Shown in pieces: positions 34,118 through 44,723 of a DNA stretch of 64,000 nucleotides. How positions within the stretch are numbered: the stretch's first letter is position 1; each line of letters opens with the position of its first letter. This DNA comes from Megamerina dolium. Lineage: Eukaryota; Arthropoda; Insecta; Diptera; Megamerinidae. Made by a program: the position numbers and the translations under genes. The notes under the pieces are model-generated. The model was not told the origin of the DNA and ran no database searches. It saw only the letters and a list, made by a program, of their open reading frames with translations. The stretch spans positions 23,896,937 through 23,960,936 of the forward strand of contig OY978530.1 in assembly GCA_963854835.1 (NCBI GenBank), written 5' to 3'.

Positions 34118-34331
34118 GTAGTCTGGAAGTAAATGTCACGCTTGGTAGAGCCAAGTTCTCATATTAGGGACCGTGCACCCCCACGGCCATGCATCTATCG
34201 GCATATGGTGTTGCACCTTAGATTTGGGTTTTTGACTAGGGTAGCCGCGAAATTCTCACACCCGTCACCCCCCTTATGGAGGATGCGTAGATGCTTTAAT
34301 TTGGAATGAGTCTGCAATTCCAATACCTATA

Positions 34332-34497
34332 GTAGCGAACGGTACCGATAAGCTACACCTATCACTTGGCACATTTGCCGTAATCTGTAATCGGACTTTA
34401 CGTTTTTGGATGGTACCAATTTCAAACAAAAGGTCCGATTACAGATTACGGCAACTCTGCCAACTGAACGGTGTAGATTATCGGTACCATTCGCTAC
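34332..34497. repeat. Foldback element (MITE-like), about 66-bp arms
   Basis: The left arm starts GTAGCGAACGGTACCGATAA and the right arm, read inward, starts GTAGCGAATGGTACCGATAA. The inner parts TTGCCGTAATCTGTAATCGG are identical. The spacer is about 33 bp. It has no coding capacity and sits between LOA-2 and a BEL-associated repeat. A target duplication could not be fixed. Confidence 0.85.
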
Positions 34498-34648
34498 CAT
34501 CGAATTCGAATTCTTTGTTCTGCATGTAGTAGCAGAGTGTAGAGAAACACAAGATTTAGCACTCAGAATCTAGAATTTACTAGTAAGATGAAGGGGTGAC
34601 ACACGCACTACAATTGAGGCCAGAAAGAACTAATTGACCAATGCTTCT
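34498..34648 (-). repeat. Repeat shared with 60783-60905 (inverted)
   Basis: On the minus strand, the stretch with GTTCTTTCTGGCCTCA and GTGTCACCCCTT, down to CATGCAGAACAAAGAA, matches 60783-60905. At the other site the start of the match falls inside a BEL integrase remnant, so both may come from one deleted BEL-derived repeat. Confidence 0.7.
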
Positions 34649-36960
34649 AACTTGCTTTTCGCGGTCTTTTGGGTGACCTTAGGCCACCAGACAACAGCAG
34701 CATACGTTATTAAGGGCCTGACCATCGTTGTGTAGATACAGTGCGCTGCTCTGGGAGTAATTACCAACATGAGACCGAACACTCTCTTACACTGATGCAA
34801 TACCCGCTTGCTCTTCTGAATCTTGTTATCGACGTGACTATTCCAAGTCAGCTTGTTATCCAGGATGACACCCAGATACTTTACTTCCTTGGATATGTTG
34901 ATGTTCGATCCAAAAAGCCTAGGAGGGTCTATTGTTAGTCCAGTCCTCCTTTAAGTAAAGAGTACTGTTTCTGACTTACTAGCATTTACAGAGAGACCTT
35001 GTTTCGTGCACCATCCTTCAACCATTTTGAGTGCACCTCTCATGGTATCATAAATAGTGTCCAGGAACTTACCGCGCACCGTTACCACTATGTAATCTGC
35101 ATACCCGACGGTGTGTATGCTTTTTGAGTCCAGAAGCTGAAGTAGGGAATGGCCGTAATGTTCCAAAATATGGGCCATTATACGCTCCCTGTGGACACCC
35201 TTTGACTACCCTACCTCTGAGTCTGTAACTCCCATTTGAAAGTTTATTGCCCTTTTCCTCAGCATGCTGTCCACGCACCTTATAATGGTTGGGCTGATTT
35301 CACGAGTAGCAAGGGCCATCCTTAGCTTATCGAAACCAATCTTATCGAAGGCACCTTCTATATCCATAAAAGTAGACATAGATATCCCTCCACAATACAG
35401 TTCTCTCTCCGCTACGCGAACGAGTTCGTGCAGGGCCGTTTCAGTGGATTTGCCAGCTCTGTATCCGTACTGACACCTGCTCAGTGGTTTTGTCAGAAGC
35501 GTTGTCCTTTCCATGTAGTCTCCCTCCATACATTTAAGCAGAAAAAAGTCAAAATAACCGGCCGGAAATATTTAACCTCTGAGTAGTCCCTTTTTCCCGG
35601 CTTTGGAAGAAAGATAATCATATTCTCTCTCCATTGAGTCGGGATATATCCTGTAGCCAGGCAAGTAGTAAATATTCCCAGAAGCCTGTCTACCAGAGCT
35701 TCTGCACCCCACTGAAGTAGGGCTGGAAATATCCCGTCTATACCCGCTGTTTTGAATAGAGAGAAACGCTTAGTGGCGTTTATCACTTCATCTCTAGTAG
35801 CTATCATTTCAGCTTCCAATCTTTCATCCCTGTTTGCACCCTTGCGGGTGCCTCCCATGGATCTTCCGATCTAAAGCTTCCTGGAAAATGAACCTTCATC
35901 AGGAATTGCTGTGAATCTCCGATTGTCTCTGTAAAGGATCCATTCGTTTTCCGAATTAATTCCAACTTTGACACCGGGTCCTTTGATATAATCCTCTGTA
36001 ATCTATATACATCGGTCATATCTTGCATATTTGAGCAAAATTCTCTCCACGTTTTCCTTTTACGGTTGCGTAGATCCCTTATCTCATCGGATCCCTTTTC
36101 TTTGACTTGTAGTCGTCCCACGCGTTGGAGTCCCCTCTTATGTGACGATTAAAAGCCTTCCTTGTCTCCTTTTTCATGGATTTCAGTTCCCCATTCCACC
36201 ATGGAGTGGGATCTTCTTCGTCCACTACCGTTAGAGGACATGAAGCTTCAAATGCTTTATCATGGCTGAGCTGATAGCCCTTACCTGATACTCAACATCT
36301 GCGGTTGTTCCAGGTCTCTGAAACCTCCCTGGCAATAATTTCTCAAGCACTTCGCAGTACCTTGTATAATCCGTTCGTTTCAGTATCCTTACCATTTTAC
36401 AGTCGTTCCTATGTCTTTTATCGGACGTAATCCCAAACTGAATCGCCCTGTGGTCCGACATGGTTAGTCTATCCACAAATCTCCAATCCAAAATCCTATC
36501 CAACATTTTAACATTCGTCAGGGTAACATCAATGACCTCGCGACGACATGCGTCGACAAAGGTCGGTTCTGTTCCCCTATTGGCAACTTGTAGAACAAAT
36601 CTTTCTATAGCTTCGAGTAGACACTCTCCTCTATAGTTTTCATTGCTGCTGCCCCACACAGAACTGTACGCATTGGTATCGCAGCCTAGGATCAGACCAA
36701 CCCCCTTTCCATCACAGAATTTCTCCAGAGCTTCCACCTCTCTTGAAGGTGTTCCGTCTGGAAGGTATGCTGATGCGGTCATAAATGAACCCCACCGTCA
36801 CCTATTCTCACTACTGTGAGATTCGGTGAGCACAAGTTAGACATTAAAATCGCACGTATCCCATGTCTAAGTAAAATGCAAGTCCTCAACTTCCCCCCCC
36901 ACAAGGTGGTCTTTGGTGTAGATAGGCTTTCGATCCATCCATGAAGGATCCACTGCTCCT
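34649..36960 (-). pseudogene. LOA-1 family copy in inverse orientation, truncated at both ends
   Basis: Aligns to LOA-1 from about 15335 to 17659 (endonuclease, RT, start of thumb), at roughly 97% identity over a 200-bp stretch compared by eye. Frames: endonuclease 36782-36231 with CDTNAYSSVWGS and MSDHRAIQFG; linker 36121-35804; RT 35858-35493 with WRENMIIFLPKPGK, then 35529-35206 with YRAGKSTETAL and FMDIEGAFDK, then 35178-34951 with YADYIVVTV. It shares with LOA-1 both the YADY box and the stop before KGCPQGAYN, while lacking some other LOA-1 lesions. The 5' end joins a (TA)n tract. It cannot encode a working RT. Confidence 0.85.
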
Positions 36961-36971
36961 CAACCAGTGCA

Positions 36972-36973
<2 letters not shown>

Positions 36974-37045
<72 letters not shown>

Positions 37046-37062
37046 GTATATGTATATATATT

Positions 37063-37114
<52 letters not shown>
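36974..37114. repeat. (TA)n microsatellite between LOA-1 copy and errantivirus A
   Basis: About 140 bp of TA with a few interruptions, ending at the first base of the LTR. Confidence 0.95.
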
Positions 37115-37116
<2 letters not shown>

Positions 37117-37472
37117 TTAAAACCCCACTTTGTTGCAACATTGTTGCAATGCATTCCCACCACCAAACAACACCTGTTCATTCAAATTAACTTCTCACAC
37201 TTATTGCTGACGACATCGTCCGCACAGTAGCAACATCGTTGCAATGCTTTTCACAAGCAAAGAACATCAGTTCATCCCTACAGTAGCTTCTCACGCTAAT
37301 TGCTGACATTGATTCCCACGCGCAGACGTTTAGGCTAAGGTAGTGGGCAAGAGTAGCATAAATAATATTGCACTTAGATCTAAGATTCAGTTTATCACCG
37401 AACTCAAAGTAAAGCACATAGTGCTGCCTAATAAAAGATATTTTAATAAAAATACAATCAAAGTATTTAATT
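37115..37472 (+). repeat. 5' LTR of element A
   Basis: 358 bp from AGTTAAAACC to TTTAATT. The CCTAATAAAAGATA near 37425 contains a possible polyadenylation signal, AATAAA. It should contain the promoter, but I could not place a TATA box with confidence. Confidence 0.85.
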
Positions 37473-37489
37473 GGCGCCCGAGCAGGGAC
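37472..37489 (+). promoter_or_regulatory. Primer binding site of element A, tRNA-Lys type
   Basis: TGGCGCCCGAGCAGGGAC immediately follows the LTR, sharing its first T with the LTR end. It starts with the TGG that pairs with tRNA CCA, and closely resembles known tRNA-Lys primer sites. Confidence 0.8.
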
Positions 37490-38386
37490 CGCGTCGGAAT
37501 AAATTGAGTAAAATTTACCACGCGGCCGTTAAAAAAATAAAACCCAAAAGTGGCTCCTTAGTATTTGATCCCTAGATCTAAAAAAAGGAAGGACTGTACT
37601 GTCCCGCCCTTTAGGGTATAACATTTGTGAAACCACGATAAAAAAAAATTAACAAGTGAACTAAATTTAATAAAACCAAATTTTTAACAAAGTGAACTAA
37701 TAATAATAAGCAAATATAAACATTTTGAAAACAAAAAAAAAATAATATTTTAAATAATAATAAATCAAAAGTAGAACTAAATTTAAGAAGGAAAAATTTT
37801 AACAAGTGAACTAAATTTAATAAAATCAACATTTTTAACAAAGTGAACTAATTATAATAAAAAAATATAAAAATTTGAAAACAAAAAAACTAATATTTTA
37901 AATAATAATAATAATAAAACAAAAGTATTATTTGTGAAACAAAACAAAATTTATGAAGCAAAACTAAAAATACAAAACATTTTGTGAAAAATCCTTTGAA
38001 ATAAAGTCATACTAAAATAAAAACAAAAAAAATAAGAAAACAAACTCCATTGTACTCTCCTGAATAATCTAAGGAAGAATTTATAGTGTAATTATCACAC
38101 AGCAAGCTAAAACAAACTCCATTGTACTCTCCTGAATAATCTAAGAAGAATTTAAAGTGTAACATAAAACAGAAAGCTAAAACAAACTCCATTGTACTCC
38201 CAGACGATCCTCAACCAGAGATACTTTAACAGATCCAGAGATACTTCATCCAGAGATACTTCAACACCATTATCAACAACCATTGCTTTGATCCAGAAAT
38301 ACTCCAACTATGGCAAGGACCACATTATTACTGTAAGATAATCTAGTGATATTGTATTGTAATTATAGTATTATTTAAGGGATAAA
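37490..38386 (+). other. Leader of element A with two sets of tandem repeats
   Basis: A long untranslated leader rich in A. A repeat of about 150 bp starts at 37651 and 37801. A second repeat starts at 38041, 38113 and 38183 (AACTCCATTGTACTCTCCTG), with periods of 72 and 70 bp, followed by short AGATCCAGAGATACTTC repeats (38216-38270). Such leaders usually hold packaging or regulatory signals; no function can be shown here. Confidence 0.8.
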
Positions 38387-39682
38387 GTGAAAAAAATTAA
38401 AATGAATAAAGAAGAAGAGATAATAGCAAATATGTCAAAATTAAAAATAGATAACCCCTCCTCATCCACATTCTTCACCACTAACCAGAAAAAAGAACTT
38501 GCTATAATAATAAAGGAAACAATCGAAAGTGTTCTTCAACCAACCATAATAGAAGAAGGGGAACCTCATATAGACTTCAGTAAAAATATAGAAGACTCCG
38601 AAAGAGTGCCCGACGTAGTCAAATGTCTAAGGGAATTTTCAGGGAAACCTGGGGAGTTTAGCTCCTGGAGAAAGTCTGTCGATAGGATCCTACAAATGTA
38701 CGGACAAAATAGTGAGACACCCAAATATTTCGTGATTCTTCACACGATTAGGCACAAAATAGTTGGAGAAGCAGACGCAGCTCTTGAATCATATAGAACT
38801 CCTCTAAACTGGAGTAAGATAAAAAAATGTTTAATGCTACATTACTCTGATAAGAGAGATGTCGGCACATTAGAATATCAAATGACAACCCTCGCCCAAA
38901 GGCGTAGTTCGGTTGAAGAATTCTACCAGCAGGTCTATCAATATCTCTCCCTAATTTTAGATAAAATTGATTGTTTGGAACTTGGTGAGGAGGCCTTACT
39001 TACATTAGCAACAACTTATCGAGAGAAAGCTCTTGATACCTTTATCAGAGGTCTCAATGGTGCTTTACCCAGTCTCCTGAGTGTTAGAGAACCAAAAAGT
39101 TTGCCTGAAGCTCTTCATATGTGCTTAAAATTAAGCAACATGAATTACAGAGCCAACCATGCCCACAATATGCCTTCCGGCTTTCAAAATAATACCAATC
39201 GTCAACAACATATCCCACAGTATCAAAAATTTTCAGGTTCACGTCCTTTCTATCCAGAGCTTACTAACTTCAACCAAAAGCAATTCCCAAATCCAAATCA
39301 AACTCCTCATTTCAGTCAAAGACAGACATACTACGCTCCTCAAGCACATTACAGGCCACCTCTTCCACCCAAACCACCTGTGCCAATGGACATAGACCCA
39401 TCCATACAGACTAAACAAGTTAACTACCAGAACAGACCATCTCCCAACCAAAATAATTTTCAACAAAATAATTTTCAAAAACGTCCACACTCTCAAAACA
39501 CCTATCAGCCAAAGAAATTTCCAAAAGTTTACAATGTGGAAACGGCGACAGAAGACCCACCACATATAGTGGAATACCCTGAGGAACACTACACGGAAAA
39601 TCCAGAGGATTATCAACTCGAAGATGAAGAAGAATATGCTGAAGATGAAACAACAACTGATAACATCAATTTTTTAGACTAA
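38387..39682 (+). CDS. Gag of element A, 431 codons, intact
   Basis: One open frame encoding the capsid precursor that packages element RNA in the cytoplasm. It starts with a K/E-rich segment, has the capsid-type block CLREFSGKPGEFSSWRKSVD near residues 83-102, then FRGLNGALP-like and EALHMCLKL segments, a long Q/N/P/F-rich region around residues 260-380, and an acidic tail (EDEEEYAEDE) ending NINFLD. No CCHC zinc knuckle is visible, as in other insect errantiviruses. I prefer this start to later in-frame ATGs because an ATG cluster at 38387-38430 fits the length of related Gags. The stop is just after a slippery sequence at 39670-39676 through which Pol is probably reached. Confidence 0.85.
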   Translation: MKKIKMNKEEEIIANMSKLKIDNPSSSTFFTTNQKKELAIIIKETIESVLQPTIIEEGEPHIDFSKNIEDSERVPDVVKCLREFSGKPGEFSSWRKSVDRILQMYGQNSETPKYFVILHTIRHKIVGEADAALESYRTPLNWSKIKKCLMLHYSDKRDVGTLEYQMTTLAQRRSSVEEFYQQVYQYLSLILDKIDCLELGEEALLTLATTYREKALDTFIRGLNGALPSLLSVREPKSLPEALHMCLKLSNMNYRANHAHNMPSGFQNNTNRQQHIPQYQKFSGSRPFYPELTNFNQKQFPNPNQTPHFSQRQTYYAPQAHYRPPLPPKPPVPMDIDPSIQTKQVNYQNRPSPNQNNFQQNNFQKRPHSQNTYQPKKFPKVYNVETATEDPPHIVEYPEEHYTENPEDYQLEDEEEYAEDETTTDNINFLD

Positions 39683-42600
39683 ACTCTTCTTCATTGCCTT
39701 ACTTCAGTTTCAAAATGAAAAACGGCAATGAAGTCAAATTTCTACTAGATACTGGTTCAAACAAAAATTACATTACTCCAAAACTAATAAGACAACCTAT
39801 AGCCAATAAACCATTCTTTGCTAATTCAATAGGCGGACAAGTCAAAATTACGCATCACGCTAATATTGATATTTTTGGCAACAACATAGGAAAAATAAAA
39901 TTTCACATCTTACCCAACCTATCGACCTTCGAGGCCATTATAGGAAATGACACACTAAAGGATTTAAATGCTGTTATTTTTACAAAGGAAAACTACTTTA
40001 CACTCCTAAATAAATACAGGTACCCTATGAATCAATTGAACATTAACACAATTGCGCATACCCTACTACGGATAACCCATCTTAGTTCAGAAGACAGCAC
40101 TAAATTAAACAAACTTTGTTACACCTGTCCAACCTTATTCTCTGAACCAGACAAACGACTCACTTTCGTAACAAACCTGAAAGCTGAAATAAGGACTAAG
40201 AGTGATAGGCCAATTTATTCAAAAACATACCCATATCCTATGCCTTTAAAAAATGAAATAGATAAACAAATCGAAGAATTGCTAAAAGATGGCATTATTC
40301 GTCCATCAAAATCTCCTTACAATTCTCCTGTCTGGATAGTACCAAAGAAGCAGGATGCTTCGGGTTTACAGAAATACCGTATGGTAATTGATTATCGTAA
40401 ACTAAACGAAGATACCATACCGGACAAATACCCTATTCCTGATGTAACCACAATTCTTTCTAATTTAGGATCAAACAAATACTTTTCCACAATTTATCTT
40501 AAAAGTGGGTTTCATCAAATTGCTCTCAATGACGCAGATATTGAAAAAAACTGCTTTCTCCATTGCAAATGGAAAGTTCGAGTTTACCCGACTTCCATTT
40601 GGCCTGAGAAATGCTCCAGCAATTTTCCAACGCACACTAGATGATATCCTAAGGGAACACATCGGCGTTCGATGTTATGTCTATATTGACGACATCATTA
40701 TATTCAGCAAAAGTAAAGAAGAGCATTTCAATGATCTCAAAATTATTTCTGACACACTAGAGAACGCAAATCTTAAAGTGCAATTTGATAAATGTGAATT
40801 TATCAAGGAAGAAACCGAATTTCTTGGTATTATAGTTGGACAAAATGGTATTCGTACCACCCCTAAAAAAGTAGAAGCGATAAAAAACTTTCCCCGTCCA
40901 AAGAATATCCACGATTTACGTTCCTTTTTGGGAATGGCAGGACATTATCGCAGATTCGTAAAAGCATATGCCCAAATTGCTAAACCCCTAACTGAAATTC
41001 TTAGAGGGGAGTTGGGACGAATTTCTAAGCACATGTCTAAAAAGACTTCAATAAACTTATCAGCACAACAAATAGAGGCCTTTAAGCAATTAAAAATGTG
41101 CCTAGTATCAGAAGATGTGATGCTTCACTATCCTGATTTCAATAAAGCTTTCGAACTTACAACAGACGCTTCTGATTACGCTCTAGGAGCTGTACTTTCT
41201 CAAGATGGCAGACCAATATCCTTTCTCTCGCGAACACTTAGCAGAGCTGAAGAAAGTTACGCGACCAACGAGAAAGAAATGCTTGCAATCATCGATGCAT
41301 TACAATCCCTCAGATGTTTTCTTTACGGTTCAAAGAAAGTAAAAATTTTTACCGATCATCAACCGTTAACCTTTGCTCTCAGCAACAAAAATACAAACGC
41401 AAAAATGAAAAGATGGAAAGCTCAACTGGAGGAATATAATCATGAGCTAATTTATAAAACAGGAAATACAAATGTAGTAGCGGACTTACTTTCCAGACCA
41501 CCAATAAACAGTATAAATTCATTAACCCCCACTATCCACAGCAGTGATAGCTCGTCTGAAAATTTAATACCATCTGTAGAAGTACCTATTAATGTTTTCA
41601 AAAATCAAATTCTCATATCCGAAGATTCTACACCTTCTTACAAATTTGATATAATATTTCCCATGTACCATAGACACACAATCACGGTAAGTGATACTGC
41701 CGAAGCCTCACTCGTAGACATCTTAAGGAAGCACCTCAATCCTGCCATAATTAATGGAATAAGGACATCTGAACAGATAATGTTAAGAATTCAAACCATT
41801 TATACTCATCACTTTGCCAACTATAAAATCCGATTTACACATCAAATGGTAGATGATGTGACTGACACAGAAGAACAGAACAAAATTATTATTGAAACAC
41901 ATAATCGAGCACATAGAAATGAGAAAGAAAACCGTTTACAGATTTTGGAAAAATATGTTTTCTCGGCAATGGCAAAGAAAATCAAAAATATAACTAAGAT
42001 ATGTCGAATTTGCAAAGAAAGCAAATATGACCGTCACCCGAATAAAACTAAATTAGGCACCACTCCTCTACCTGAATATTCCGGTCATACAATCCATATA
42101 GATATTTTCTCCACAGACAAACACCAAATACTCACCTCCATTGACAAATTTTCAAAATTTGCAGTCACAAAGAGTATAGATGGAAGGAGCATGGAAAATA
42201 TTAGGAAACCTCTACGAGAAATCATACTTCACTTTGGAATACCCAAAAACATAGTTTTTGATAATGAAAAAGCCTTTAGCTCACAACCAATAAAATTTAT
42301 GTTAGAAAATGAATTCAATATTAATATCTTCATTGCTCCTCCTTACAAAAGCGAAGTAAATGGTCAAATAGAACGCTTCCACTCCACAATAGCCGAAATC
42401 ATGAGATGCCTTAAACAAGAACATCCTGACAAGAATTTTGACGCATTATTAGAATGTTCAGTAAACGAATACAATCACACTATTCATTCCGTTACTGGGA
42501 AAAAACCAGTTGACTTATTTTTTGGAAGGCCAACTTCAGCCGACCCTGACAATAGAGAACAAATAAGGACAGCCAATTTCGAAAAGTTGAAAAGAAAACA

Positions 42601-42808
42601 AGAACAAGATTTACAATACCATAACAAAAACAAATCTGAAAATATTAATTACGAGCAAGGAAATAAAATTTACGTTAAACAAAATAAAAGGTTAGGTACT
42701 AAACTTTCAAAAAGATATAAAGAAGAAATTGTTAAAGAAAATAAAACTACTACAGTAACAACAGAATCAGGAAAAATAGTCCACAAAGACCGAATAAAAA
42801 ATCAATAA
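39664..42808 (+). pseudogene. Pol of element A: protease, RT, RNase H, integrase; one frameshift and one catalytic change
   Basis: The first part (to about 40548) has the aspartic protease motif LLDTGSNKNYI, then the RT fingers with DGIIRPSKSPYNSPVWIVPKK and KYRMVIDYRKLNEDT. Motif A reads STIYLKSGFHQI, with Y (40495-40497) where a catalytic D is expected. At a run of seven A (40544-40550) the frame changes; the second part (to 42808) has LPFGLRNAPAIFQ, YVYIDDIIIFS, the RNase H with TTDASDYALGAVLSQ and FTDHQPLTF, and an integrase with an H-H-C-C zinc region (HNRAH to CRICKESKYD), IHIDIFST, FDNEKAFSS and NGQIERFHS, giving the D, D and E of the catalytic triad. The rest is open for over 700 codons, so decay is slight but disabling. 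Confidence 0.9.
39670..39676 (+). promoter_or_regulatory. Probable -1 ribosomal frameshift site, TTTTTTA
   Basis: The heptamer TTTTTTA lies in the Gag frame as T TTT TTA, the canonical X-XXY-YYZ arrangement, two codons before the Gag stop. The -1 frame is open from 39664 into protease and RT. Element B has the same heptamer in the same position. Confidence 0.75.
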
Positions 42809-42824
42809 AATCCTATCTTTTTAG

Positions 42825-44323
42825 ATCTCTTCTTTTCATCATCAACAGCCATTTAGGACAAGGATCAGTCGAAATATTAGAATATTCACAATCAGAAATA
42901 GTCACCATCGACGACGGCATTGGGAAAATTGAAACTGGCACTTACAGGATTTTCCACATCATAAATATTACAGAGTTTTCTATTATTACATCTAACATAC
43001 GACTTGGCTTTATTAAAACTATACCAACATCCCATCCTTTATTCCCATTCCTGAAGGAAGAAATAGTCTACCTAGAAAGATCTATAAACGAATTAACACC
43101 TAAAACTAGAAATAAGAGATCATTAGATGTAATAGGCACTGCTTGGAAATGGTTAGCAGGAAGCCCAATGATCAATACTGATCAAGTAATACAATAATGA
43201 TCAAGTTATAATAAATAAGAGAATAATTGAAAGAATAAATAATATTACAGATGTAAGCAACAAAATACTGAAAACGTTAAAAGACAGCGAAGAATTCAGA
43301 AATACATTCATATTGCAAACGAAATTCAAAATTGATATAATAAAAAAGGAAATAGAAAACATAAAAAGAGCAATACATTTAACAAAAGCAAATATTATAA
43401 ATACATTTATCCTATCAGAATCTGAAATGTTAAAAATAAATAATATCTTTACCAATGAAAATATGCCTTTTGAAAGCTTAGAAGAATCATTAATTTTTGC
43501 AGATATTAAAATCGCTGTAAAAAATGAAACAATAATCTACATTATAAAAATACCTAAAACAGGAAAGTAAATATGTCAATCTATGATTATAAAACCTTTA
43601 AAAAAGAAAGACTTTATTTTAAAAATTAAACATGAGAAAATATTGAAATGTAATGATGACTACTATGGAATAAAAAACTTTTGAAAAAACATTGACAATG
43701 TAAAAATATGTAAACAAAATGAAATCTTAGATCTAAAAAACGAAAATTGTATTGTAAACATTTTAAAAAATAAACCCCACAACTGCACCATCACAAATAA
43801 CGATCATATAAAAAACATTGAAGAAATTCAAACAGGCTTAATTTTGTTAAACGACTTTAAAGGAGAAATTAATATTGGAAATAATACTAGAAGTTTAAGT
43901 GGATCATATTTAATAAAATTCAACAATGAAACAATTAAAATTAATAACTATAAGTTTTCTACCAACGACATTGTAAATCTGAAACCTCTGCCAGCCTTAG
44001 TCCAACACAGCAACTCCAAAGCAGAATTCGAAGAAGTTCTGTCACTTCAGCTTATGAAGCAATTAAATTTAAAAAATATTGGGAAAATAAATTATTTAAA
44101 TAAACTGGTTAAATCTAGTCTATTTACAAACCTCGGACTTTTGGCCACTGTAATTTTAATCATCATAATCCTAAAAGTAAAAATGAAAAAATCTTCTAAT
44201 ATTGAATCGCACATTATTATTAATCCAGAAACTACAAAAGTATCCAAACAGCTTCAAAGAAACCGAAGTCCTACATCCAAAAGAGTTACGCATACGAGCC
44301 TAAATAATATCCCATTTTTCTAA
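42825..44323 (+). pseudogene. Env of element A, broken in several places
   Basis: Env is the membrane glycoprotein of insect errantiviruses. A frame open from a likely splice acceptor (CTATCTTTTTAG, ending 42824) has a short hydrophobic leader (SLLFIIN), and a furin-type site RNKR near 43110 followed by SLDVIGTAWKWLAGSP, the family signature. A double stop follows at about 43195. Later parts lie in other frames: 43313-43570, and 43844-44323 with a hydrophobic membrane segment (LLATVILIIIIL) and basic tail. So there are several stops or frameshifts and no full-length product. There is no ATG near the start, consistent with a spliced message that borrows an upstream start. Confidence 0.75.
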
Positions 44324-44349
44324 AGTAAACCAATCGGGGACGATTGGAA

Positions 44350-44362
44350 TTTCGGAGGGAAG
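44350..44362 (+). promoter_or_regulatory. Polypurine tract of element A
   Basis: The purine run GGAGGGAAG lies directly before the AGTTAAAA start of the 3' LTR, where plus-strand priming occurs. Confidence 0.7.
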
Positions 44363-44704
44363 AGTTAAAACCCCACTTTGTTGCAACATTGTTGCAATGC
44401 ATTCCCACCACCAAACAACACCTGTTCATTCAAATTAACTTCTCACACTTATTGCTGACGACATCGTCCGCACAGTAGCAACATCGTTGCAATGCTTTTC
44501 ACAAGCAAAGAACATCTGTTCATCCCTACAGTAGCTTCTCACGCTAATCGCTGACATTGATTCCCACGCGCAGACGTTTAGGCTAAGGTACTGGGCAAGA
44601 GTAGCATAAATAATATTGCACTTAGATCTAAGATTCAGTTTATCACCGAACTCAAAGTAAAGCACATAGTGCTGCCTAATAAAAGATATTTTAATAAAAA
44701 TACA
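44363..44704 (+). repeat. 3' LTR of element A, last bases missing
   Basis: Matches the 5' LTR base for base with three substitutions, but stops at AAAATACA; the final ATCAAAGTATTTAATT of the 5' LTR is replaced by BEL-derived sequence. Confidence 0.85.
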
Positions 44705-44723
44705 CCTCGGTACATTTTACATA

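Larger units (their letters stand above)
24040..34330 (-). mobile_element. LOA-2: internally deleted LOA-type element with a tandem triplication
   Basis: Oriented on the minus strand. The outer 5' region (about 34330-33783) and the outer 3' region (24282-24040) occur once. Between them, bases 24283-27445, 27452-30614 and 30621-33782 are three copies of the same block, separated by the 6-bp filler TTTGGG. The period is 3,169 bp. Each copy has ORF1 pieces, an endonuclease, and an RT that breaks off after CPQG and jumps to the C-terminal region, so YADD and RNase H are missing. Only a handful of base differences were seen between copies. Confidence 0.85.
37115..44704 (+). mobile_element. Errantivirus-like LTR element A (gypsy type with env)
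   Basis: A 7.6-kb element with two LTRs, primer site, leader, gag, pol and env in canonical order. The LTRs align without gaps over 342 bp with three differences (about 0.9%), which indicates a fairly recent insertion. The 5' LTR begins AGTT and ends AATT, as in insect errantiviruses. The right LTR lacks about the last 16 bp and is followed by BEL sequence, while the left side is a TA tract, so the two flanks do not match as a simple insertion. Confidence 0.9.
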
